27,971 nucleotides of DNA from a virus, in the IMG/VR virus record IMGVR_UViG_3300019751_000009, positions 1-27,971 of that record; one strand, given 5' to 3'. The notes beneath the pieces are model-generated. The model was not told the origin of the DNA, made no database searches, and saw only the letters and a program-made list of their open reading frames with translations. The translations under genes were made by a program, and so were the position numbers. Of this stretch, positions 7,137 to 14,998 are shown in pieces; the first letter of the stretch is position 1, and every line of letters begins with the position of its first letter.

Positions 7137-7786
7137 TGGCATTAAGTACATATACAGAATTAAAAGATGCAATAGCAGACTGGCTAGATAGGTCAGACTT
7201 GACCGCAAGGATACCAGACTTTATTGCACTAGCAGAAGCTAGAATAAATAGGGAGCTACGCATTCGCCCTATGGAAGTAAGAAGTACAATGTACGCTACA
7301 GTAGACCAACAATACTTTAACCTACCCGGTGGTTACATTCAAATGCGTAACATACAATTAAACACAAACCCAACGACACCTCTTGAGTACATTACACCAG
7401 AGATGTTAGATAGGTTATATGGTAGCACTACGACAGGCAAGCCAAGGGCCTACACTTTGATTGGAGACGAGATTCAACTAGCACCCATACCTGACTCAGC
7501 CTACCAGATAGAAATGGCTTTCTACGAGAAATTTACCCCGTTAGGAGATGGCACATCAGGTACAGTCACAAACAACTGGTTGACTGCAAATGCACCAGAC
7601 GTATTGTTATATGGTGCTCTTATGGAAGCAGAGCCTTTTATAAAGAACGATGAGCGTATACCTGTGTGGTTAAATGGATATAGCAACGCAATAGACAAAC
7701 TACAAAAACAGGACCAAAGAGATAGACACTCTGGCTCTGCAATGAGAGTAAGAAACATATACTCTGGAGTTGAGGGCAGAAACTAA
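7136..7786 (+). CDS. Head-tail adaptor/connector protein
   Basis: The 216-aa product likely forms the ring below the portal that joins head to tail (T7 gp11-like role). The N-terminus LKDAIADWLDRSDL, then RIPDFIALAEARINRELRIR, is the helical signature I associate with SU10-type phage adaptors. A beta-rich middle with YFNLPGGYIQMRNIQL and ITPEMLDRLYG follows. Start and stop are both in TAATG overlaps with neighbours. The call is by recalled family resemblance and position. Confidence 0.82.
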   Translation: MALSTYTELKDAIADWLDRSDLTARIPDFIALAEARINRELRIRPMEVRSTMYATVDQQYFNLPGGYIQMRNIQLNTNPTTPLEYITPEMLDRLYGSTTTGKPRAYTLIGDEIQLAPIPDSAYQIEMAFYEKFTPLGDGTSGTVTNNWLTANAPDVLLYGALMEAEPFIKNDERIPVWLNGYSNAIDKLQKQDQRDRHSGSAMRVRNIYSGVEGRN

Positions 7787-8523
7787 TGGCACAAAGCACT
7801 TGGTCAGCAGATTCATCAGCTTGGTCTAGCAATAGTTATGTATGGGCCAATACCACATATTCTGATACTGCAACACTAGCAACTAACGCAACCCAAAGCA
7901 ATACTGGAATAGCTGTATATCCAAGCTCAGTAACATTTGGAGCTGATGCAGGACTGACTAGCTCTGGAGGATTTCAGCTTGTAGGTAATATAGTCTTAGG
8001 ACTCAGTGCAGGATATACACCAGCTACTCAGCAAGTGTTTGTAGAGTCAGTAACACTAGCTTCTACGGAAGATATGTCTAGTGTTGGTAATAAACTCTAT
8101 GTAGACTCTATTACTATGGGCACTACGGTAAACATACCGTTGTCTGGAACAACAACTTGGAATTTAGAAACAGCAACTTGGGACACAGCAACTGGTAGTT
8201 TTGGATATACTCCACCAGTGGCTATGGCAGTAGCTGCTAATATAACTCAAGTTATGCTTAATGTCCTTAATTCAGAAGATTCAGAAAAGATTGCTTCTGC
8301 CTTAATGACTGCTCAAATGGGAGTAGGTGCTAGTGCAAGTAAAGTTGTTTCTGTTACTGCAACACTAGCTAACGAACAAGACATAAAATTCAATATAAAT
8401 TTTGAAGAAAGTGTAACACTAGATGCAACATCTGGCACTTCTTCATCAAGCAACTTCTTGTGGAATGACATCGCAGAAGACACTGGTTCTACTTGGACTA
8501 AGGTAAGTGACCCAGACGAATAA
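7786..8523 (+). CDS. Ser/Thr-rich beta-repeat virion protein, unknown
   Basis: The 245-aa product has very low Lys/Arg content and many Ser, Thr, Ala and Val residues. Paired Trp motifs occur: TWSADSSAW at the start, TTWNLETATWDTATG near 125-140, and FLWNDIAEDTGSTWTK at the end. In between are repeated beta-strand-like units with SVT (SVTF, SVTLAS, SITMG, SVTL). This composition is typical of virion surface proteins such as decoration or fibre components. It sits between the adaptor and fibre genes. No specific family is recognised. Confidence 0.75.
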   Translation: MAQSTWSADSSAWSSNSYVWANTTYSDTATLATNATQSNTGIAVYPSSVTFGADAGLTSSGGFQLVGNIVLGLSAGYTPATQQVFVESVTLASTEDMSSVGNKLYVDSITMGTTVNIPLSGTTTWNLETATWDTATGSFGYTPPVAMAVAANITQVMLNVLNSEDSEKIASALMTAQMGVGASASKVVSVTATLANEQDIKFNINFEESVTLDATSGTSSSSNFLWNDIAEDTGSTWTKVSDPDE

Positions 8524-8551
8524 CAATAATACTCTAAAGGAGAGAAATACA

Positions 8552-9043
8552 ATGGCATTAGATAATGTAAATTTAGGGCTGGCTAACTATTGGAAAGTTA
8601 CTTGCCTTGACAAAGATGGTAACGTAAAGTGGGAAGAAGATAAAAAGAATCTAATTACTACAGTAGGTTTGAACCACATTCTTGACACACAATTCCACGC
8701 AGGAACACAAGTAACAACTTGGTACATAGGACTAAAAGCAGCTGGTACTCCAGCAGCAGCAGACACTATGGCATCACACTCAAGCTGGTCAGAACTAACA
8801 AACTATTCTGGCAACAGAAAAGAATGGACAGAAGGTGCAGCTTCATCTGGTAGTATGACTAACAGTTCAAGCGTAGACTTTTCAATTAATGGCACAGCTA
8901 CAGTAGCAGGTGCATTTCTAAACACAGCAGCAACAGGAACAGCAGGTGTACTATACGGTGTAGTAGACTTTAGCTCGGCTCGTGCAGTAATCTCTGGTGA
9001 CACACTACAGGTAACAGTAACAGTAACAGCTGCTTCAGCATAA
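8552..9043 (+). CDS. Conserved phage structural protein (fibre region)
   Basis: The 163-aa product starts MALDNVNLGLANYWKVTCLD. The ATG at 8552 is chosen because AAAGGAGAG lies just upstream, while an in-frame ATG at 8507 would overlap the previous gene and has no such site. The pattern NYWKVTCLDKDGNVKWEE, LNHILDTQF, TWYIGLK and then DTMASHSSWSEL is one I recall from many phage proteins annotated only as virion or tail structural. The C-terminal half is Ser/Thr/Ala-rich beta structure. Its exact role in the virion is unknown. Confidence 0.8.
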   Translation: MALDNVNLGLANYWKVTCLDKDGNVKWEEDKKNLITTVGLNHILDTQFHAGTQVTTWYIGLKAAGTPAAADTMASHSSWSELTNYSGNRKEWTEGAASSGSMTNSSSVDFSINGTATVAGAFLNTAATGTAGVLYGVVDFSSARAVISGDTLQVTVTVTAASA

Positions 9044-9054
9044 AGGAGTAGAGA

Positions 9055-10518
9055 ATGGCTTTAGAAGATTTAACAGGCACTAAATATATAGATGACCTAA
9101 ACTCGTCTAACCCAGCAGCAGGTGATAATGTCTCTGAGGGTGATGACCATATACGAGGAATTAAAAATGTACTAAAAACTACATTCCCTAGTATTGATGG
9201 TGCAATCACAGCCACGGATACAGAACTTAATTATGTTGATGGTGTAACTAGTGCAATACAAACACAAATAGATGCAAAAGCTCCATTAGCATCACCAACG
9301 CTAACAGGCAATCCTGTAGCACCAACTCAAAGTGCTAACGATAATTCAACTAAGTTAGCAACAACAGCTTACACAGATAATGCGATTGCAGCTTTGGCTG
9401 ACTCAGCTCCTTCAACACTAAACACGTTGAACGAGCTGGCTGCTGCTTTGGGTGATGATGCTAACTATGCGACCACAACAACAAATGCTATTGCAACAAA
9501 ACTTCCTCTTGCGGGAGGAGCTATGACTGGAGCAATAACTTCTGCTGGTGACTTAAATTTTGATGTGGCTTCAGACATTGTTCTTGATGCTGATGGTGGA
9601 AAACTTAAGTTTAGAGATGGTGGCACTGACATTGCTTATTTAGAAAACAGTTCTGGCGATTTACTTATTAAATCTATTACTGATGATAAAGACATAAAGA
9701 TACAAGGTAAAGATGGGGGTTCGTTTATTACTGCGTGTACATTCGATATGTCAAATGCGGGTGCAGCTACTTTTAATGGTTATATAGATTTAGTAAATAA
9801 CAACATATATACAGGTGACAGCGGTAAAGCTATTTTTGGTGCAAGCGAAGATTTGCAAATATATCACGATGGTAGTAATAGTTATATTGCAGATGTTGGT
9901 ACTGGTAATTTAGAGTTAAGAACTAATGGTGCTCAAATTAACATTATGGCTATTAATGGTACTGAATCTATGGCCAAATTTGTTCAAGGAAACCAAGTAG
10001 AACTATATCATAACAATGCTAAGAAAATTGAAACAACTTCAGGTGGTGTTCAAGTAACAGGAGATGTTTATGGCACAGGAGCGTTTGGTAAAGATGCAAC
10101 AGATAAGATTCAATTTTCTGATAATACAAATATAAACTTTGTTGTAAATGGTAACGATGAAATGAGGCTTTTAGCTAATGGTGATTTGCACGTTGATGGT
10201 GATGTCATTGCTTACTCAACTACAATCTCTGATGAAAGACTTAAAAACAACATTGAAGTTGTTGAAGGTGCTTTAGATAAAGTCAAAGAACTTAAAGGTG
10301 TGACATTTACTCGTAAGCAAGACGGACAAAAGTCTGCGGGTGTAATTGCACAAGATGTTGAGAAAGTATTACCAGAAGCAGTTAAGCATAAAGCCTTGCC
10401 ATTACAAACTGGTGATGATGAATTGTTCAAGACTGTTCAGTATGATGCCCTACACGCATTACTTATTGAATCTATAAAGGAGCTTTCTGCAAGAGTAGAA
10501 GAACTGGAGGCTAAATAA
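9055..10518 (+). CDS. Tail fibre protein with C-terminal S74-type chaperone domain
   Basis: The 487-aa product is a trimeric fibre candidate. Residues 1-60 carry a module with EGDDHIRGIKN and ATDTELNYVDGV, shared with the product of 15765-16385. A Thr/Ala-rich stretch with LASPTLTGNP and LPLAGGAMTG follows, as in many fibres. Beta-repeats such as LQIYHDGSNSYIADVGTGN fill about 230-330. From about 385 it has the intramolecular chaperone (peptidase S74) signature: SDERLKNN with S392 and D393, AGVIAQDVEKVLPEAV, VQYDALHALLIESIKEL and a terminal coiled coil. That domain folds the trimer and then cuts itself off. AAAGGAG precedes the ATG. Confidence 0.92.
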   Translation: MALEDLTGTKYIDDLNSSNPAAGDNVSEGDDHIRGIKNVLKTTFPSIDGAITATDTELNYVDGVTSAIQTQIDAKAPLASPTLTGNPVAPTQSANDNSTKLATTAYTDNAIAALADSAPSTLNTLNELAAALGDDANYATTTTNAIATKLPLAGGAMTGAITSAGDLNFDVASDIVLDADGGKLKFRDGGTDIAYLENSSGDLLIKSITDDKDIKIQGKDGGSFITACTFDMSNAGAATFNGYIDLVNNNIYTGDSGKAIFGASEDLQIYHDGSNSYIADVGTGNLELRTNGAQINIMAINGTESMAKFVQGNQVELYHNNAKKIETTSGGVQVTGDVYGTGAFGKDATDKIQFSDNTNINFVVNGNDEMRLLANGDLHVDGDVIAYSTTISDERLKNNIEVVEGALDKVKELKGVTFTRKQDGQKSAGVIAQDVEKVLPEAVKHKALPLQTGDDELFKTVQYDALHALLIESIKELSARVEELEAK

Positions 10519-11192
10519 TGGCTTTACAAAGTAGTGGACAAATAAGTTTATCTCAAATAGCAGCAGAGTTTGGAGGCTCTGCTCCTCATCAATTGAGTGA
10601 GTATCACGACAAAGGCAACGCACCTGCTAGTGGAGAAATACAACTAGCTGCTGATTTTTATGGAACTTCTGACCAAGTGCTTATGAGTACAGGCAGTGAA
10701 TCTTCTGCTACAGCAAGTTTAGGAAACGCAGTACAACTAGCTACTGGAAAAGTTGGTACTGGTTACTATTATAGTAGTGGTACAACAGGACTTAAATTTA
10801 GAACATTAACAGTAAGCGGTAATGCTTTAAATTGGAATTCTTTAACTACTCACGGAATAGGTACTTGTTCTCAACAGTATGGTGAGTTTGAAGGTAATTT
10901 CTTTTATGGCGGAACTAGATGGCACAGCGATGGTGGTGTTTTACCACAGGCATCTAACTATTACAAATACACACCTTCTATAGCTTCTGGATTTAGTGAA
11001 TCTATTAGTTGGGGAAGTAGAACTGCTTCGGGAACTTTTGGTAGTGGATGGCAAAATGTACCTAGCTCAAGTGTTACTGACGGAACTTCTCTTAATGTAT
11101 TAACAGGAATGTCTTTTTTCCTAAGTTATAACTTCTGTGGAAGAAATCCATATAACCACAGAATTTACTATCGTTCATTTTCAATAACATAA
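10518..11192 (+). CDS. Fibre/minor virion protein with ISLSQIAAEFGG motif
   Basis: The 224-aa product begins with SGQISLSQIAAEFGGSAPHQ, then LSEYHDK and IQLAADFYGT. This short module recurs at the N-terminus of many marine phage tail-fibre or structural proteins, often as SGQISLSDF-like repeats. The remainder is Gly/Ser/Tyr-rich beta structure with no signal peptide, ending in ASGTFGSGWQNVPSSS and a Tyr/Arg-rich tail. It overlaps the S74 fibre gene by one base (TAATG), suggesting coupled expression. A receptor-binding tip or fibre accessory role is inferred. Confidence 0.75.
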   Translation: MALQSSGQISLSQIAAEFGGSAPHQLSEYHDKGNAPASGEIQLAADFYGTSDQVLMSTGSESSATASLGNAVQLATGKVGTGYYYSSGTTGLKFRTLTVSGNALNWNSLTTHGIGTCSQQYGEFEGNFFYGGTRWHSDGGVLPQASNYYKYTPSIASGFSESISWGSRTASGTFGSGWQNVPSSSVTDGTSLNVLTGMSFFLSYNFCGRNPYNHRIYYRSFSIT

Positions 11193-11202
11193 GGAACAAA
11201 CT

Positions 11203-11517
11203 ATGTTGTATATGACAGTACAAAAAGAATCTAAAACAGTCCATTTAATGTCTACAGATTATCCTTCAACTGATTGGTGTGCTAATTTAAATCCTAATTG
11301 GGAAACACATTACGAAGTTAAAGAATATCCAGACTATGAACCAGATGATTTTTTTGGTAAATTAGTTAGGTTTGATGATAGCGATAATATGATTGTTAAA
11401 ACTCACGAAGAAACTAGGACAGATGGTACAGATGAAATGTGGTTTTTAGGAGAAGAATTGTTGTTGTCTTGGCAACCAAATCAATACCCTAACTATAACC
11501 CAGAATTAGGTTATTAA
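11203..11517 (+). CDS. Small acidic protein after fibre genes, unknown
   Basis: The 104-aa product is rich in Asp, Glu, Trp and Tyr and has a Pro/Tyr/Asn-rich C-terminus (PNQYPNYNPELGY). AAGGAA precedes the ATG at 11203; an alternative ATG lies three codons in. It has no signal peptide. Its position directly behind fibre genes is where tail-fibre assembly chaperones often lie, but I see no recognisable motif of those families. It ends in a TAATG overlap with the first exported gene. Confidence 0.7.
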   Translation: MLYMTVQKESKTVHLMSTDYPSTDWCANLNPNWETHYEVKEYPDYEPDDFFGKLVRFDDSDNMIVKTHEETRTDGTDEMWFLGEELLLSWQPNQYPNYNPELGY

Positions 11518-12083
11518 TGAAAGAAAAAGCACTAGGTTTGCTTATAGGTCTAATCGTAATAGCTATTGTACTATTTACACCTATTAATGCAGAAGCTAAC
11601 GACCCTATTATTACAGAGTCAACTAGCACAGTAACAACAAATGGCAATCAAACTACTAAGGTAGAAAGCCCACCACCTAGTGCAATAGCACCTCAGTTTG
11701 GTAGTGGCAATACCTCAGACTTATGTACGATTAGCTCTAGTGGTTCAGTACAGACACAGATACTCGGACTTTCAGTAGGTACAACGTACACAGAAGAGAA
11801 TTGTTTAAGACTTAAAAAGGCACAGAAGCTGTATAACTTTGGTATGAAAGTAGCAGCAGTTAGTGTAATGTGTCAAGACCCTGATGTATGGGAAGCGATG
11901 ATGTCAGCTGGGACTCCGTGCCCTATAGATGGACTCATAGGACAGCAAGCAAAGGATGCTTGGGCTGTACACACAGATACAATACCAATGCCACCGGAGG
12001 AAGATGAAATTACTGCACAAGAAAAACGTGATAAGGCTCTTAGCATTATGGGTACTGTTGCAGCAGCCTTCATACTCTTCTAG
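11517..12083 (+). CDS. Exported protein with N-terminal signal/anchor (exported cassette gene 1)
   Basis: The 188-aa product starts MKEKALGLLIGLIVIAIVLF, a positively charged tip plus a strong hydrophobic helix, followed by TPINAEAND, which offers AXA signal-peptidase sites. The mature part is Thr/Ser-rich, then has paired Cys residues (LCTISSSG, ENCLRLKKAQKLYNFGMKV, MCQDPDVWEAM, TPCPIDG), suggesting periplasmic disulfides. The C-terminus RDKALSIMGTVAAAFILF is hydrophobic. It overlaps the next gene by 80 nt out of frame. The family is not recognised; the predicted location is the periplasm or inner membrane. Confidence 0.75.
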   Translation: MKEKALGLLIGLIVIAIVLFTPINAEANDPIITESTSTVTTNGNQTTKVESPPPSAIAPQFGSGNTSDLCTISSSGSVQTQILGLSVGTTYTEENCLRLKKAQKLYNFGMKVAAVSVMCQDPDVWEAMMSAGTPCPIDGLIGQQAKDAWAVHTDTIPMPPEEDEITAQEKRDKALSIMGTVAAAFILF

Positions 12084-12885
12084 CTATACCTTTGGATACA
12101 CAGGTAACGCAGCAGTAGATAGTCTGGTATGGAGTATGACATCTGGAACGCTAGGAGTTAGCGTAGAAGATGGGCTAGACATAAGTGGAGTAATATACAA
12201 GTACAAGGTAACTAAGGAAGCTGGAGAAGAGTACCTAGTTACAGTACAGAATGAAGATGTAGATGGTGGGTATATCTTTCAAGATACACAAGACTGGACC
12301 GATGGTACGGGTATGAAAATACAAAGACTTGTACCTTTACCATACACACCAGTCAGCAAGTTTGGCACAGGTTCTATTGAAACAGTAGGAACTGGTACAT
12401 TAGAGGATGCAAGTGTGGTTTATATGTACAGATTTGATAAGTGCTTTGACCCACAGAATGATGAGAGTTGTCCGGGATATGTCGAGCCTATGCCAGTTAT
12501 ACCTGAGATTGAGATATATGATGCACTAGATGATGACGCAGTTATAGACGCTACTGAAGAAACTGAAAGTGATTTGTATGAGAAGGAAGAAAAAGAAAGA
12601 AAAGAAGAAGACGAAGACGAAGAAGATGAAAACAGACTAGAAATGGCTCTGGCTGCATCTGAAAACGCTTTGACAATAGCTAACACAGTATCTCAGTCAG
12701 TTCTATTACAGACCATAAACAACGCTACTAATGTAAGTTCTTATTACTTAGCAGATGTTCCGGGTGGGGTGTATCGTGAATCTATTTCACTGCAAGGAGG
12801 AGAGATAGTAGACAACAGAAGAGCACTAAAAAGTTTGGCACAAGATAACTTACATAACAAAATGATAGAGGAACAATACAAATGA
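12004..12885 (+). CDS. Exported acidic protein (exported cassette gene 2)
   Basis: The frame is open from 11956, but I choose the ATG at 12004. It has GGAGG at 11996-12000 and gives a signal-like N-terminus, MKLLHKKNVIRLLALWVLLQ followed by QPSYSSSYTF. This gives 293 aa. The N-terminal half is beta-rich (SGVIYKYKVTKEAGEEYLV, GGYIFQDTQDW). A tract of Glu, Asp and Lys lies around 195-215 (mature charge strongly negative), then a helical C-terminus with SENALTIANTVSQSV. Its start lies inside the preceding gene in another frame, and its stop overlaps the next start (ATGA). GTG 12028 is an alternative start that keeps most of the hydrophobic core. No family recognised. Confidence 0.7.
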   Translation: MKLLHKKNVIRLLALWVLLQQPSYSSSYTFGYTGNAAVDSLVWSMTSGTLGVSVEDGLDISGVIYKYKVTKEAGEEYLVTVQNEDVDGGYIFQDTQDWTDGTGMKIQRLVPLPYTPVSKFGTGSIETVGTGTLEDASVVYMYRFDKCFDPQNDESCPGYVEPMPVIPEIEIYDALDDDAVIDATEETESDLYEKEEKERKEEDEDEEDENRLEMALAASENALTIANTVSQSVLLQTINNATNVSSYYLADVPGGVYRESISLQGGEIVDNRRALKSLAQDNLHNKMIEEQYK

Positions 12886-13400
12886 ATAAATTATTATTAA
12901 CATCTTTAGTTCTTGCCCTCACTGGCTGTTCTTTGTTTGCAAGCAAAGTAGAAGCTAACGCAGAAATCAATGGCTCAGTAGAGTCTAGATGTACAGTAAA
13001 CACGGACACACCCGGAGTATATGGAAACCCTAATGCATACACTCTTACAACAACACCAGCTAGTGGTGGACAGAAACCTATTGTAAGGTTTGACGTATCG
13101 CTTGCTAACGCTTATTACGCACAGGTTAGTTACCCTACTTCTTTTAGCTCTAGCCCTAGCTTAAGTGACACCGTTGCTTGGACAGGTGCAGTAGCAGTAG
13201 CACAATCATCTGGCAGTGACTTTGATGGATACCAGACAGCTAGTACAGCCACTGGTGCTCTAAGACAATACGCTATGGCACACGCTGGTACTTTATGGGT
13301 AGATGTTCAGTCAGAAGCTACTTATGGTGGCGGACAACAGAAAGCATTTCCCGGTGGTTCATATACAGCAATTGTAGTTGCTGAATGTGTCGCTCAGTAA
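12882..13400 (+). CDS. Lipoprotein/pilin-like exported protein (exported cassette gene 3)
   Basis: The 172-aa product has a textbook lipoprotein signal: MNKLLLTSLVLALTGC, with lipobox LTGC at 13-16 and Ser at +2, predicting the outer membrane. A nearby EANA sequence could alternatively be a signal-peptidase I site. The mature body (EINGSVESRCTVNTDTPGVY, then GNPNAYTL, ending PGGSYTAIVVAECVAQ) has spaced Cys residues and a Gly-rich final strand. It resembles spore-coat-U/pilin-type beta-sandwich subunits. That similarity is from memory of pattern, not a search. ATGA overlap with the previous gene suggests coupled translation. Confidence 0.72.
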   Translation: MNKLLLTSLVLALTGCSLFASKVEANAEINGSVESRCTVNTDTPGVYGNPNAYTLTTTPASGGQKPIVRFDVSLANAYYAQVSYPTSFSSSPSLSDTVAWTGAVAVAQSSGSDFDGYQTASTATGALRQYAMAHAGTLWVDVQSEATYGGGQQKAFPGGSYTAIVVAECVAQ

Positions 13401-13756
13401 TACTGTGGGCACTGCTATGTACATCTGTAGCAGCTCACGAAATGACACCTACTTACCCGAAGTGGCAAACTTCATACATAAGTGGTGTACACAAGACTAC
13501 AATGAGACTGTTCAACAAGAGGGAAGATGTAGAGTTTTATGAGGTAGGGGTATTTACAGAAGAGTGGAAGCCAATACCTTTTGTTACTGACTACAAGATT
13601 ATGAAGGTAGATTACTTGGAGTCTGTAAAGTTTGATGTTTACATTAATTCAAGTAACAAAGACAAAGCAGAATACATATGCTCGTTGTCTAAACTTAGAG
13701 GGGATGGAGAGACTAAAACGATGGTAGCAACAAAGATATGTTCGAGGTTTAAGTGA
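13385..13756 (+). CDS. Small exported protein, chaperone-like features (exported cassette gene 4)
   Basis: The 123-aa product starts MCRSVILWALLCTSVAAHEM, a short signal peptide with a likely cut after VAA. The mature protein begins HEMTPTYPKW and carries KTTMRLFNKREDVEFYEVGV and an EYICSLSKL segment with a second Cys in KICSRFK. The stretch of a strand, then LFNKRED, then another strand, loosely recalls the first domain of periplasmic pilus chaperones, but the protein is too short for the usual two-domain form. The gene overlaps the pilin-like gene by 16 nt. A partner or folding factor for that protein is inferred weakly. Confidence 0.7.
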   Translation: MCRSVILWALLCTSVAAHEMTPTYPKWQTSYISGVHKTTMRLFNKREDVEFYEVGVFTEEWKPIPFVTDYKIMKVDYLESVKFDVYINSSNKDKAEYICSLSKLRGDGETKTMVATKICSRFK

Positions 13757-14166
13757 AATGGTTAAGGTACTTGGTACTACTGCTTTGCACACAAACCATA
13801 GCAGACAGTAACTCGATGACCTTTTCCTTGCCAAGTGCTGGATACAGCAGTGGCACAGACAGCATAAGAGCTGGTGATTTAGACTGTAAGAATAGTATAG
13901 GTGGTACTACTAACTTTGAGTTAGGCATGACTGGAATAATAAACAACGCAGTTACACCAATTATAGGCAAAGAAGGAGACAGACCACAGACTAAAGACAT
14001 AGGCTTGTATGCCAGAATAATAATTCCTTTAGATGGTCCTGCTGAAAGAATAAACTGCAACACACTGTACCAACTAGAACTACAACGCAGAAGACTAGAA
14101 GTACAAAAACTTAAGCAAGAAATAGAATACCTTAAGCAATTACAACTAGATGGATTTGATAACTAA
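13753..14166 (+). CDS. Small exported coiled-coil protein (exported cassette gene 5)
   Basis: The 137-aa product starts at GTG 13753 in a GTGA overlap; no ATG in this frame fits, and the GTG gives a proper signal peptide, MKWLRYLVLLLCTQTIADSN. The mature part contains SAGYSSGTDSIRAGDLDCKN, a glycine-rich loop, GLYARIIIPLDGPAERINC and then a charged helix (LELQRRRLEVQKLKQEIEYL) typical of a coiled coil. There are two Cys residues in the mature domain. I recall similar proteins beside cassette gene 4 homologues in marine phages, always without a function. Predicted location is the periplasm. Confidence 0.72.
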   Translation: MKWLRYLVLLLCTQTIADSNSMTFSLPSAGYSSGTDSIRAGDLDCKNSIGGTTNFELGMTGIINNAVTPIIGKEGDRPQTKDIGLYARIIIPLDGPAERINCNTLYQLELQRRRLEVQKLKQEIEYLKQLQLDGFDN

Positions 14167-14633
14167 TGGCAGACCTAGAAGAATTAGTAAGCAAAGGCGA
14201 AAGCATAAAGGATAAGAAACTTACTTTGTTTGGTTTACGTTTAAGTGGCACAAGTATAGTTGCAGCATTTGCTTTTATTTCAACGATTGTTGGTACTCTT
14301 TATGGTGGCTTTCTTATGTACCAGAAAGTTGAAGGAATAGCAAATTTGGACCTTGACGCTATAGCTGGGCAGATGGCAAAGACATCATCAGATGTAATAC
14401 GCATAGAAGAGCACGCTAACGCAATTAAGATTGAACTCAAGAAAGATATGACTGATTTAAGAAACGCACAGTGGAATCTTGAGTCAAAGGTAGATGGTAA
14501 ACTACAGTCAGTAGACACTAAACTTACCAACTATGATGACAAACTAGACAGGTTTGAAATTAAAGTAGACAAGACAAAGTTGGATATGGAAAAGCGTATT
14601 CAGCAGTCATTAGATAATCCATTAGCAAACTAG
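14166..14633 (+). CDS. Membrane-anchored coiled-coil protein
   Basis: The 155-aa product has a cytoplasmic-looking charged N-terminus, one transmembrane helix at about 28-50 (SGTSIVAAFAFISTIVGTLY), and a long charged coiled coil to the end with heptad-like DTKLTNYDDKLDRFEIKVDK. This is the architecture of an inner-membrane spanin subunit or of a membrane sensor or accessory protein. The coiled coil of about 100 residues would span much of the periplasm if it faces out. The gene follows the exported cassette with a TAATG overlap. Function unproven. Confidence 0.72.
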   Translation: MADLEELVSKGESIKDKKLTLFGLRLSGTSIVAAFAFISTIVGTLYGGFLMYQKVEGIANLDLDAIAGQMAKTSSDVIRIEEHANAIKIELKKDMTDLRNAQWNLESKVDGKLQSVDTKLTNYDDKLDRFEIKVDKTKLDMEKRIQQSLDNPLAN

Positions 14634-14642
14634 GAGAATAAT

Positions 14643-14738
14643 ATGCCATACGGACCGGGAACATACGGAAGTAAAAGAGGTAGACCACCTGTTAAAAAAA
14701 CAGGTAAGAAAAAAGCCATGACTAAGAAAAAGAAATAA
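14643..14738 (+). CDS. Very basic 31-aa peptide (MPYGPGTYGS type)
   Basis: A short frame has AGGAG at 14632-14636, 6 nt before its ATG. The product starts MPYGPGTYGSKRGRPP and continues in a Lys-rich tail. I recall this exact opening as a recurrent tiny protein in marine phage genomes. GRPP plus the Lys run resembles an AT-hook-like DNA-binding peptide. It overlaps the next gene by one base (TAATG). It may be packaged with DNA or bind nucleic acid; its role is unknown. Confidence 0.75.
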   Translation: MPYGPGTYGSKRGRPPVKKTGKKKAMTKKKK

Positions 14739-14998
14739 TGGCTAAAGACTCAAGACTAACCAGAGCTGGGGTCTCTGCATACAACAAACCAAAGCGTACA
14801 CCTAGTCACAAAACTAAAAGCCATGTTGTTGTAGCCAAGGAAGGTGGTAAAGTAAAGACTATTAGATTTGGACAACAAGGAGTTTCTGGTGACAGAACCG
14901 CTACCAAAAGGTCAGCATCATTTAAAGCGAGACACGCTAAGAATATAAAAAAAGGTAAGATGTCTGCTGCTTACTGGGCTAACAAGGTGAAGTGGTAA
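14738..14998 (+). CDS. Basic protein, DUF6321-like
   Basis: The 86-aa product contains the recognisable pattern SRLTRAGVSAYNKPKRTPSH, KSHVVVAKEGGKVKTIRFGQ, then SFKARHAKNIKKGKMSAAYW ending in ANKVKW. I associate this pattern with a conserved marine-virus family (named DUF6321 to my memory). It is strongly basic and has no signal or membrane segment. It lies between two other very basic small proteins, all coupled by TAATG. A nucleic-acid-binding or virion-internal role is an inference from charge and position. Confidence 0.85.
   Translation: MAKDSRLTRAGVSAYNKPKRTPSHKTKSHVVVAKEGGKVKTIRFGQQGVSGDRTATKRSASFKARHAKNIKKGKMSAAYWANKVKW

Noticed and set aside
8507-8551. Upstream ATG for the structural protein at 8552
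   Set aside because: It overlaps the preceding gene and gives a low-complexity Asn/Thr extension, whereas AAAGGAGAG is correctly spaced for 8552.
11956-12003. Longest start for exported cassette gene 2
   Set aside because: The extra 16 residues precede and spoil an otherwise normal signal peptide, and the ATG at 12004 has a GGAGG upstream, though its spacing is short.
12882-13756. Complete chaperone-usher pilus system
   Set aside because: No usher-sized outer-membrane protein gene is present, and the chaperone-like protein is only about half the usual size.
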